Assembly: GCA_000149265.1 (NCBI GenBank)
Contig: CH002721.1
Location: forward strand, 425,363 to 489,362
Origin: Ciona savignyi
Lineage: Eukaryota; Chordata; Ascidiacea; Phlebobranchia; Cionidae
Direction of reading: 5' to 3'
Length of the DNA stretch: 64,000 nt
Made by a program: the position numbers and the translations under genes. The notes beneath the pieces are model-generated. The model did no database searches and was not told where the DNA came from. It saw nothing but the letters and a program-made list of their open reading frames with translations. Each line of letters starts with the position of its first letter. The first letter of the stretch is position 1. Positions 45,736 through 57,200 of the stretch are shown here, piece by piece.

Positions 45736-48329
45736 ATGGCTGCTGTGAGAAAGCCAGAAGCTGAGAAAACAACCAGCGACAATCAACTTGAAGAGCTTCG
45801 GGAAGCTTTTAAGTTCTTCGACCGGAATCAAAACGGGAGCATCGAGGCTGACGAGTTGGGAGCAGTAATGGAGTCGCTCGGTCACCTAGCAACGCAGTCC
45901 GAACTCCGGGATATGATCAACGAAGCAGATGTGGACGGGAACGGGATGATTGATTTCAACGAGTTTGTGCGGATGATGGAAGCGAAGACCAACGAACGTC
46001 CGGAACAGGCGGAGGAAGAGGAACTACGCGAAGCATTTAAGGTGATCCGGGGAGAATAGTCGTGTTTAACCAGGAAGATTGGGAAACGCATGTGGTCATT
46101 ATGTCAATCGTCGGATTGCCTCAGATATTCCCGCTGTTCGGAGTGTGTTTGGTATTATTCTTTCAATTTTAGTAGGTACTATTGATCCACTAGGTTAAGG
46201 CGATGCTCGCTAATTGTGTTGCCTAAACCGGAAATGAGGCTTATGTTTAACGACGTGGATTGGAAAATATTGAGTTCATTATAACTATCGTCGATTACCT
46301 TGTAAATGTTTAAGAAAGCATTATCACATGTGCAAACATCAGTTCACATTGAGCCCAGAGGGTTAACACAGTTATTGCAGCGTGTTGTGTATGATTGCTA
46401 TTACGTTCCTTTAATTTTAGTAATAACTTTAATCTACTAGGTTCAGTCGATGTTAGCTAAGTGTGTTGCTTAATGACAGAACAGTGTTATTAGTGACTGG
46501 TATTGATGTCACCACCAAACATTCTGCTGTCAAATGCGCCTACTGTTAAGCTACAACTAACCGGGATAAAGAAACTGAACGGTTGTATGTGAAAGCGGTT
46601 AAGGCGACCAATTCATAACAATTTGTGTAAAAAAACGGTTTGAATAGGACGCACCATTGGTTGAAACTAACCCCGGTAAATTCAAACCAAAAAAATTAAA
46701 AATTTACGAAAAAAGTTCTTCAAATTAGACTTTTGCCGAATATTGTCGGAAAATTGATCCAATCACCCTAACCAATATATATATATATTGACACAGCAAC
46801 GCACATCTATTTTCCCGGGGGTAAATATTGGGGTTTTATCCTACCGAGTCCAAACCTTACGTCATCCCACATTTTTATTTCGCGATTAGTCCAACTGTTT
46901 ACGAATTTGAAAATGCCGTAATTCATGAATCAAATGGTTTGATTCATTTGCAAAATCTCATTCAAATGTACCAAACGACGAGCCCGTGATCGGTTTAAAA
47001 ACTTGGTCCGGTAAAAAATCAAATACCCGACATTACATTAAGCATTCTAATCAAAAACTTCAGTAGAGGGGGGCCTATACATATATATACTGAGATAAAA
47101 GTAAGCGGGAGATAAGACACTTAACGTCGTAGGGTCGGGTAGCCGAGTGGTTAGCGAGACCGATACAGAAACCGACTGATATATAAAGGTTCGAAACGTG
47201 TGTCGGTAAAAAAATATGTATAAAAAAAGATCCTTACGATTGCTAAAAGAATCATTACCGGTACGCTGTACCGATAAGAGTTTGTAACATTGTCCCGAGA
47301 ACTGTTGATCTGTTCAAAATGTTTTAGAGGCTTGTCTTTAGGGTAGGATTTGTAAAACATTTAGTTTTAAATAGTTCTTAGTTTTTCAGACTTATCTTGA
47401 CAACGTTTTGTTTCAAAAACAAACCGGACCGAAACCCAGCGATCCTTCTTGATTTAGTTTAGTTTATTTTTTGTTTCCACGATGAAAACACGAAGCAGGA
47501 CCTTTGATAAAAAAATTGGAAAACGGGAAAACGACAGTCGTTAGAACACGTTTAAAAACCATTTAATTACCAGGTTTTGGTATAATTAGACGTGACCGCT
47601 AAACCAAATAACACTATTTAACCTTAAGCACTGTATATAAACCATCATGTTAGTGCACAAATGAATTCATATGAAGCCACATTTTAAATATTTACACTTT
47701 AAATATTTACTTAATTAGAACATAAAGAGATTAAATTATTTTTTCAGCTTGCCAGACTCTGCAATACTATATTTAGATCGCAATAACGTCTAAAATAAAT
47801 AAACACGTTTAAAAAATTACAAATGAAAGATTCAAAAGTCCAATTTGAACATTATTACTGTTTGACACGCCATTATTTATTTTCATAATTTCAATTAATG
47901 ACATATAAAAGTTGCCAAATTAACACGTTGCGTAGCGTATGGTGCGTTTAAATTGGTACGTTGCGTAGCGTGCTTCATTTAAATTAGTACGTTGCGTAGC
48001 GTGCTGCGTTTAAATTAGCGCGTTGCGTAGCGTGATCGTTATAATCAGTCCCGTTGACCACAATATAGCACTAAACTCCTTTATTCCTCCTAACAAAGCA
48101 GTCATTATATGGACTCCCGGACATTCACAGCTAATTGTTTTGTTTCAAGGTCTTTGACCGAGACGGGAACGGCTTGATTAGCAGAGCCGAGCTGAGCCAG
48201 GTTATGGGAAACCTTGGAGAAAATCTATCCGAAGAAGACTTGAACGAAATGATAAGCGAGGCAGATAAGAATGGAGACGGTCAGATCGACTATTCGGAAT
48301 TCGTACAGATGGTTTCGAAAAAAGGATAA
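45736..48329 (+). CDS. Calmodulin-like EF-hand protein, two exons
   Basis: A calcium sensor of the calmodulin/troponin C superfamily, presumably cytosolic. Coding exons are 45736-46041 (102 codons) and 48150-48329 (59 codons plus stop), joined in phase 0 by GT-AG, for 161 residues. A 17-residue N-terminal extension precedes the calmodulin core, which starts at ELREAFKFF. All four EF-hand loops keep the Asp/Asn ligands and the final Glu: [36 protein letters not shown] and [12 protein letters not shown], so four-site calcium binding is expected. The intron falls just before loop III. The protein ends VQMVSKKG. It is too diverged to be calmodulin itself; calmodulin-like protein or a centrin/caltractin-like sensor are the options, the first fitting the spacing better. 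The intron is 2108 bases. Confidence 0.95.
47133..47215 (+). repeat. S2 tRNA-like SINE fragment or tRNA pseudogene
   Basis: GGGTAGCCGAGTGGTTAGCG is a good A box of serine/leucine-tRNA type and GGTTCGAAACG a good B box, about 50 bases apart, but the arms do not fold into a full tRNA. The downstream sequence ACCGATACA links it to the S2 fragments at 17600, 30600 and 32480. Confidence 0.55.
47920..48036. repeat. 31-33-bp tandem repeat, four units
   Basis: The core CGTTGCGTAGCGT recurs four times with AT-rich spacers of the type TTTAAATTAG. Confidence 0.92.
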
Positions 48330-48587
48330 AAACTTTTCTTCGGGTTACAATTTCATGTTGATAATAAGGAAATATTGTTTCATTTATAAATCAAAGATGT
48401 TTTTACTAAAATCCAAATTTATCATTTGTTTATTCTTCATTTAATACGTGATATCAGTTTGGTGGTTCGAAAAGTAGTTATTGCCAGAACAGACTCCCTT
48501 ACTTTGCGTTCTAAAGCATGGTACATTGTGCAATGCGTTCGTTCTCTTCGACTTTGCTGTTGTACATTGCTGATTACGATCGCGATA

Positions 48588-48593
48588 AATAAA
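48588..48593 (+). terminator. Candidate poly(A) signal of the calmodulin-like gene
   Basis: AATAAA about 260 bases past the stop codon. Assigned by position only. Confidence 0.45.
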
Positions 48594-48644
48594 CGTACAG
48601 GCATGACGAGTATGGTTGGATAAAACAAATTACATTTTGGTTCA

Positions 48645-49422
48645 GGGGTCGTTGGTTCGAAACCAAAGGATAGTAGGTTGTGTACGAGGGCAAGTCAATT
48701 AGCGGACCTTACCCTAATCCAGTAGATTAAAAGGTTGTATTAAACCAGCAAAAGCGCTTAAACAGTCTACAAAACACCGCAGTATGTTACCATCGATGGT
48801 CACGAGGTAAACTTTGTCCGGTTTGTCCGGCCCGATGGTCTAGCGGTTAAGTGCGTCGCCTTTCATTCGAAAGGTTGCAGGTGCGAAACTGGTCGCTAGC
48901 TAGACGTTTGTGTCCTTGGGCAAGGCACTTTACGGACATTGCCTGAACCCAGCGGATTAATGGGTTCTACCAAATTGAAGGAACATGTCTATCATATATA
49001 TACAACACACTGCAATAGCTCCGGTAACCCGACGATGGGCGCGAGGTGATCTGACGATTGCCCGTGTGATAACCCCCTAGGTTTTCCCATTCACGGGGAT
49101 AAACATGAATATCCTATCCTATCCTAAACTGATCCTACCGGTGAGTCTGGTGGTATAGTACGGCGCCGTTCAGCCGAAGGATTGCAGATTCGAAACTTGT
49201 CGCTAGCTAGTTGGTTGTCCTTGGACAAGGCACTTAACGAACATTGCCTGAACCCAGCGGATTAATGGGTTCTACCATATTGAAGGTGTGAATCATACAC
49301 AACACACTGCAATAGCTCCTGTAACCCGACGGTGGGCGTGAGATGATCTGACGATTGCCCGTGTGGTAACCCACTTAGTTTTCCCACCCACTGGAATAAA
49401 CATAAATATCCTATATTCCTAA
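48645..49422 (+). repeat. Cluster of three S1 SINEs in tandem
   Basis: A degenerate copy (48645-48815), a well preserved full copy (48825-49126, tail ATCCTATCCTATCCTA) and a third near full copy (49131-49422) follow one another on the plus strand. The middle one is among the best preserved in the window and shows the head GGCCCGATGGTCTAGCGGTT clearly. Confidence 0.9.
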
Positions 49423-50619
49423 ACTAACAACTGCCCGTGTCGAAACGCCCTCTTCGTTTTTCAAATCTGAGAAAAACGTGAAGGTCCCACCGAATTTCAA
49501 AACTTACTGATCTATTTTTTTCGTCAACCAACGAGACAAGCCGTGCCCACAGCTAAAAGTGGCCAAGTTAAATGGCTTCATAATATCAAGCCCTCGAATG
49601 AGCTGATCGATCCCACTTACAAGTACCGTCAACCACTTGTCCATACAGCTCCTGGATCCGATATGCGTCGTATCGATCGGATACATCGTATTGGTCGGAT
49701 GCGTCGTATTGATCGGATGGAAATGATCGATATATTGACAGAATGACACCAGGGTTTGGTAGATGAACTTTTTTATTGGTCGCGTCTCATCCGCAAAAAG
49801 GTTCTAAACGGTTTTAATTCGCTGGGAGAATAAGAGTTAAGAACGAGAAGCATGCTAACAAGAAGAGAACAAGAATGCGATACCAACGTCGGGGAATCAC
49901 CCGATGCGATACCAAACGTCGGGGAATCACCCGATGCGATACCAAAAGTCGAGAAATCGTGCGAAACGATTTATGGAGAAATGAATGGGCAGTGATTTCA
50001 ATTAACTTGCGCGCGCGAGCAAAAAAATATTGTTATGAACATTCCCGCACGGCGAGAGTGCCTAGCAGCGGTCCGGTGACGGGTTGGCACTCAGGAAGGC
50101 GCTGGTAAAAATTCCCGTACGCTGTGGAATGAAGTGTCGAACTTACACCTGACATAAAACAACGCGATAACACACGAGGGCGCCAAATACGACGTACAGT
50201 TGCCGCGAGGTAGCAGTAACTGGTTCGATTAAAACGTGTGGGAGGTTCGTCTGTGGCGCTTGGAACCGCGACGGAGCAGAAAAAAGTGGTTGGTGCGAGA
50301 CGTCGGAAAAGAAGAATTATAAAAATAAAAACTTTGTAGGGGCGTCGTTAATAGCGGTAACAACAACAGGCGAACAAGAACGTTAATGGGAGAGATTAGT
50401 ACGAAGCTTGGTAGGACCGTGATATTGACCATTATGACGTCAATGAAGTGACGTCAATTATGTGACGTCATGATTTCGTCCGACTGGTTTGATACCGGGT
50501 TCAATTTTGTTGCTATTGCCGGGGTGTCTATAGCATTGTGGTCGGTATTTACAGGTATGAAACGCAATAAATTCTGTAAAGTTGTGGGTGAATTCCTGAG
50601 AAAAGTGGGGGGTGGGGGG
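49423..50619. other. Intergenic, with minisatellites
   Basis: 49664-49722 repeats a ~20-base unit of type CGTCGTATTGATCGGATG about three times. 49875-49965 repeats a ~33-base unit containing GCGATACCAA and GTCGGGGAATCACCC nearly three times. No gene seen. Three CRE palindromes lie at 50435-50470. Confidence 0.7.
50435..50470. promoter_or_regulatory. Triple CRE/ATF site array
   Basis: Three perfect TGACGTCA palindromes begin at 50435, 50449 and 50463, exactly 14 bases apart. The site binds CREB/ATF and some AP-1 dimers in animals. It lies about 150 bases past the stop codon of the KMT2E-like gene. Which gene it serves is unknown. Confidence 0.6.
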
Positions 50620-51241
50620 TCATCGTCGGTGGGTTTCGATAGAGTAGTATCCGGGTCGGTCGGGGGGTGGGTTCGAGTAGTAATCCGGGGGTCCGTGTCT
50701 TGGGGGGCCAGGGCTGAGAGATCGCTCACCTCGGGAAGCATAATACCCACCGTCAGATCGATTGGGTGGCTCGTGGGGGTAGTGGGAGGGGTAGTAGCTC
50801 GAGTAGGAGGGTCGGTCGGAGCGGGAATCCCCCCTGGGGTCGTCGCGCCTCAGCGGTCGATACCTGCTGTCGTAATGTCTGGTGTTCTCCATGCTCGACC
50901 TGTAGCGATACTCCGGCTTACAGGGGGATACTGGGGGGTGGGGGGCGTAGTAGTCCATTGCTGGGTAGCGGATATCCTTGGGGGGTCGGGGGGATTCCCG
51001 TATCGAATAATTGTCCCACCGGGGTGATCCGGGGTCACGGGAGGAGACGGGTGACGGTCGCCGGTTGTACACGGCCTGGGGCATGCGACCTGGACCCCGC
51101 GCGAGAGAGGGTATCGGCTGGCCGGGTACAGGGGGGGTGAGGGAGGGGACTTTCTGGGGTGGGTTGTTGTTGGGGTCCCGTTGTCGAGGGGGTTCATGTT
51201 TGTATACTGCGTCCCACTGTGCTTTGGTGCGACGTGACCTC
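50620..51241 (-). CDS. Terminal Pro/Tyr/Arg-rich exon of the KMT2E-like gene
   Basis: About 207 codons of GC-rich, low-complexity coding sequence (for example [20 protein letters not shown]) ending in TGA at 50622-50620. The strong composition bias in one frame argues that this frame is translated. However, the acceptor at 51242 (CTTAG) requires a phase 2 donor, while the preceding exon ends in phase 0 at CAG/GTACGT. In the phase 0 frame the exon would stop after 15 codons. A missed small exon, another donor or a base error could explain this. Confidence 0.7.
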
Positions 51242-54200
51242 CTAAGATACAATAGAATATTAGAAATGAATCATATAGTTCGATGGACTAATCACACACA
51301 TATAATATACTATATAAATTAGCATCATCATGTCAAGGCGTTGTGATACAAAGGTACATTGTGTAATAATGGTGCAACGGTTAAAAAAATCTGTTAACCG
51401 GTTTACCACTTCTTGGCAATTTTTTTAATAAGTTGAAAATTATGTTTTACTAAAATCTTGAAAACCTATTTCTTTTTAAATGTACAAAGCTTTGTATTAA
51501 AGTGTGATGGAAAGTAGCTACGACGGTAAAGTTAAAGTTTCTGCAAGCTTTTTGCAATAAGAAACTCTGTTGTTGGTTTGGTTGCCATACAAATCAGTTG
51601 ATCGTTTCCAAATTTTGTCAGTGGTTCACAGACAACAAATTGATTAATCAAGTCCCCATTATATGATACACAGCACAGCCCTAGTAGACATAAGGTGTAG
51701 GCTGTGCACACCGCACCGGTCATATAAAAATTGCAACCTAAATGTCTAATTTAAATCATCATAAAATCAAACATTATAATCAAACCCACAAAGGGAAGAT
51801 GCAATTCTGCACCCCAAGCAGCACAATAAGATGATACTTGTGCATGAACTGCAAGTGTTAGACGATACTACGTACCTGTGTGTGGTGTCGAGGTGATTTC
51901 GAAGACATGGTGCTGTTACTTCCACTAGATGTCCCACTATTATGCCGGGATCGGGATTTAAATGAATCCGATGAATTGTCTGAAGTAAAAGTAGGAAGTT
52001 TTGAACAAGAGTTTTAGAGATTTAAATCAATTAATTTGTGCTTTTATTCTTTACTGGTTTTAATCAACCTGAGTTTTAACTGTCAGCTACAGCTGGGACC
52101 TGGGAGTAATTACGTTCAGTTACGTAATTAAGGACGTTGGATCTAGTTACTAAAGTCGAATCACATTATCTTAATCTACTTTCCAAATGCATCCAAAAAC
52201 ACGACAAAATTTTGTTGTTTGTTTAAATAACGATGACGTCATAAAAATTACGAAATTAAGTAATTGAGCTGGCGTAATTCCGTAATATAACTAACTCTGT
52301 TGACAACTACAAACTGTATTGAGTAAATTTACCTCGATTGGTGGTTGCCGGTTCAGGTCGCGTCGGGTGTCGGTGCTCGTGCATCGTGGGGGTGGAGGGT
52401 GAGGTTAACGGGGCTGACGAATAGCTCCTCGATAACTTGGGGGAGGCGAACGACTTGGCTGCAACCGGACTCATCCGAGAGGACTTTCCGGGAGCTGGGA
52501 ACGAGTTCCGATGAGCCGAACTCTTCTGAGCAAGTGAGGAGGACTTCTTCACGGAAGTGCTCCGGATGGCGGGACTGCTGTGGCATCTTCCGATGCTCGA
52601 TCGGTGCTCCGAGGATGAGGAGCAAGGGGAGGAGATAACAGGGGAGGAGGAGGAAACTCCTGGGAGGAAAATCGATTGAAACTACGATAATCATGGGGGG
52701 TTCACGGCTGGGCGTCATTACGAAACACCCAGCTCTATGAGACAAATGCTTATACAGTCTGGCTGTACAGAATTAAGAATTGAAATCTGCGGTATTATAA
52801 TATGTCTAAATTAGAGATTTTTCAGTGTGAAAATGACAATTTTTGGTTTAAGTTTTCAGTGTGAAAATGACACCCTTTCCAACCCAACATGGATATTTTG
52901 TCATGCGGTGGTCCTTTGCACCCCTATCACAATAACAAGTTGGTGCCTTTTGTTAAGATGATATCTTTTGAAGAAAACAATTTACACCTTTTAATAGGTA
53001 TACAAAATGCAAACTGTGTCAAATAGAAAACAGCAAAATTGATTTTATAGAGTGGTAAATCATTGGTTATTATAACAGACAACCATATAAGTATGCACAA
53101 GAGTAATCCAGTTATAAACTTACAATTACTAAAATAGCTTAGAATTTAAAGGTTATTTCAGTGGAAAATGACAAGTTACCACATTACGTGGTAAAGTGCC
53201 CGAAGCGCTGGTAGAAATGCGAGCCAAACATTCAATGCTTGGTCGGCCAAGTGGAATAACGTGAACAACACAGGGAACTAAACCTCACCAAGTTTGTCCT
53301 TTTCAGGCTTGTGTGTTTCCTCTTTTATCTCTTTTACATTGTTGGGCTGCAAGGTGATTGGATCCGGCTGCTTTATTTTCGTGGCTGAAATAAGGTGAAT
53401 GCGAAATAATATCACATTTAATGTTTTTTCAGCCAAAAACTACCGGAAAATGTCTTGCTGGTGAAAGTTCACATAATCTGCACATAAGTAGATAAGACAT
53501 TTTTTCACGCTATATAAAAAATAGACAACAGCTACCCATATTCTTAACGGACTATTAATGGCCTAAATTCCTGGACACGGGGCTACCATGGACCCACCCA
53601 TACTAATGTAATGTACCCACTACGCATTTTAGGACATTTATTATTATGGCGATAAATATATAACAATGTGTCATCGAAGTATAAGAGCTACATATCAGTA
53701 AGAGAAGCATAACCACAATAAATAAAATACACATAACGTTGGATAAGTGTAATTAAAACAAAAAATGGTTTATACAGTAAGATTTTGTATCATTATCATT
53801 AAAAAATGGTTTATACAGCAAGATTTTGTATCATTATCATTAAAAACATGGTTCATAGAGCAAGAGTGACTTAAATAACTTACTGTCATTGGGTGTCGTG
53901 AGCGTCTTGACAGCTTTGGTCACCACGTCCATTACTTTGGGTGGGAGGGTTTTGATGAGACCAGAGGACAGAGCATTTGCAAGATTCCCTTGAGAAGCAT
54001 CGTTCAACACCTTGGTCAATTCCTTCACACTTGTGTTATTCAGTCGGCTGGTTTGTCTGGAAAAATTGGACGACTGTTTGTATTTATGTAATTTGAGTTT
54101 TTTATTTTAGTCTTTTTTAACTGTCGGTCAGAAATAAAGAGAGTTTATTTGTGTTTATTTGTTTAGTAATAAAGCTACATAGGGGTAATGTTGTGTGTAT

Positions 54201-57200
54201 ATTCTGAATAGAAATTATAAGGGAATTAAAACATGCCATCAAAACAATATGAGTTTAATAACAAATAATAACATTGTTTTACGGTTGCTGACACTAATAA
54301 TGTGTTTTATGTAACCGGTTCTCTGAAGCATTTTGTCAATTTTTATGAGGCGTAAGCAGTCCTCGAAATTCGTTTGCGGAGTCCACGGCATTTTTGGAAA
54401 TCGTATAAACATAAAAGCCCACGGCAAAATGCCGTGGATCTATAAGCAGTACTAAATAATCGCAAAATCCGGAGGTAAGTTTATTCTAATTTGCGCGACA
54501 CCGCGCTAAAGTGCGTAGGACAAGAGCCAATTGCGCAATAGTAGTCTGTCAGCTAAGGCACATGGCAAAACACTTAACGGACATTGTTTAATTTGTAATC
54601 TCTCTATTGTATGAAAATACAACACATAGCAATAGCTCCAAAAAACTACAAATCCTGAATCCAACGTCAATGTTAGAATAGTAGGAAGCATCTATCTAGT
54701 TTGGAATTAGACTGGATAATAATTTCAAAATAATAGAGGACTACACTTTAAAAGAAAAAATTACAATAATACCGAATGAGGAAATACATGCGATAGACAC
54801 GCCTCCATATATTTATCTAATTAAATTTGCCGAATTGTCAACTCAGCAAATCGGGTGCAACGATCAAAGCGACGTAGTCTCTCGGAGATTTGATTGACAG
54901 CTGGCTGCTGGCGTAATTGAATTTTAAGTTTCGAGTTTTGTGTTAGAACGTTGTAAGTTGATAAAAACTTAAAAAGACTGCCGCCGTGCGCTTTGAAACT
55001 ATTTTATTTATATTTTGACTGTTTTTTTTGCAATTAGTAAGTGATCTAAAAAAACCCACGGCATTTTTTTTGCCGTGGGCTTTAGTTAATTTGGCAAAAG
55101 TCCACGGCAATTGCCTTTTGCCGTGGCGAATTTCGAGGACTGCTTAAGCATAAAAAGGTGAGAACTAACTGGCCTACGTACAAAAAACATTTGAATGAGA
55201 ACTACGACCTTTTGTCCATAGAAGTGGAATTACTTAAGAGCCTAAAAATGCCAAAACACTATCAATGTGGCATTGCTTGGACTTTTAATGGAATTTATTC
55301 CATTGAAATATCCAGCATAATGCGATTATGTCTCAAAGCATTGGCTCAATTCCTCACTGCACAGTGGAACTGGAATTTGACGACTTTGAGAAGCTATGGG
55401 GACATTAATATTTCACAAGACAAGCAACACTCAAGCAAACAGACGGCGATAAGAAATCATTAAACATTTAACATTGAGGGGAAGTACTCACGTTTTCGTT
55501 ACTGTTTTGGTAGTAATGTTAAACGTAGTTCCTTGTTTCTCACTAATAGAGCCGAGCAATTGTGTTGGGTTGGATGGTAATTTATTCACAACGTTCGAGC
55601 GCTCCTTGAACTTGAGCTCCGGGTCGATACTGGGGGATGGGAGGAGAGCAGGGGAGGAGGAGGAGGATTTCACTGGGGGGTGGAGCTCGCTGGGCGTTGA
55701 TGGTGATGTCTTCTTCACATCTTTGCTCCGCTTTAAATATTCTTGTAATGACACCTGGGAAATCAACTTGTTATAACAGGAAATGCAAGTGTGAATTCCA
55801 CCCTGTTATAATATAAATCTTCACCAGTCTATCTCAGCATTCTTGGGCAGAATGCAAATGAATTATGAAATAAAATATCAATGTAATACACGACTGATTA
55901 TTGATCTATAGTTGTTATTCAGTGTTTGTTATTTCAATTGTCAATCGCATGTTTGAGTGTGGTGACGCGCCAGGACATTCATTCATTATGCATACATGGT
56001 GTAAAGACGCACAGAATTCTTCATATTAATGAGACTCAGGTGTGTGTTTGAGCACTGACATTGCTTATTTGACGGATATCTTTATTTTGATGAATGCTTT
56101 TAAATAAACCACACATAATCCAATTTCCAAGGCCTGCGTGTTGTTAAATTAATTCCGGCACTGCCACTACAGTTTGTAGAAAGATAATTCCAGTGGCAGT
56201 GGTGTGTCGTAATCAGAGCTAAGCCACCAACTGTTCAATTATCTCACGCATTTCAAAACTTCACTCCAAAGCTCGTTAATCTAAGATGACCAATGACTTA
56301 ATAATACGGACTAAATTTTAACAGGATAATGAATAAGGCATGTACTTAACAAAGAGAACAAAAATCTCCCAAGCAAACTAAGCAACACAAATCGTGACGT
56401 GTTCGCCTTTAAGCCAAACTGGTTGCACAGTAAATTTGTTTCAAATCTTTATTTTGTGTTGTTAAATTACTTAATAATTATCGGAGACAAACTTACGATA
56501 AGCCCTACTATGTAAAGGCAGAAAAAATCGTCTTTTACACACTTGTTTCTATTAAACATTACTGCGACCAAGATTGGTTGTGGTGTTTACCCGAATTATT
56601 GTGGCTCAGAAGTTACCTTTTTCTTAGTTGGAGCAAGTTTTGCTTCAGTCTGTGGGTCCAGTATAACCTGCGATCTCATATCCTGTTGGGTGGTGTTGTC
56701 CAGTTTCGCTGGGTGCAACAGATGTAGTTGCGTGGTTGTGCCATTGTATCCACTGTTCGTGTAACTGATCGTCCCTTGGCCTATTTTCTCCTGAATAAAA
56801 TTACATCTTTTAATTTCACACAATGACTTTATTATGTTCTGTGCGGTAGTTTGAGGTTAAGGAGTGGCAAAATGCATCACAGAGTAGCAATTATTTTAGG
56901 CACTGAATGCTACAACTTTACTACGATGCCACTTAACATGCTATATGGTTAAAAGATGATATCCGCATGATTTATACAAGGTGTTCATAGTTTATGCTGT
57001 GGCTGCGTTTCATGCGTTTCTTGCATTAATGGTAATGTTGTCGCAATGGTTTTTAGGTGAAACACATCAAACCAAGCCCACGACACTTCATCTATAAACT
57101 TGTAATGATATAAGAACACAGACTAATTAATAACACTCTGTGCAGGCTTATTAACACTACATGCATCTGACCAGCCTCTATTTTATTAATTAACATTTGT

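Larger units (their letters stand above)
46042..48149. other. Intron of the calmodulin-like gene
   Basis: Contains degenerate minus S1 fragments (about 46090-46215 and 46370-46566), an S2 tRNA-like repeat (47133-47215) and a 31-33-bp tandem repeat (47920-48036) shortly before the acceptor. Confidence 0.7.

Noticed and set aside
50470..51027. Plus-strand 185-codon frame after the CRE array
   Set aside because: It is antisense to the GC-rich terminal exon of the KMT2E-like gene and has the Gly/Val/Ser-rich composition expected from reading a Pro/Tyr/Arg-rich exon backwards.
52353..52745. Alternative minus-strand frame across exon 52659-52333
   Set aside because: Only the Ser-rich frame agrees with the phases of the neighbouring exons; this frame stops inside the exon.
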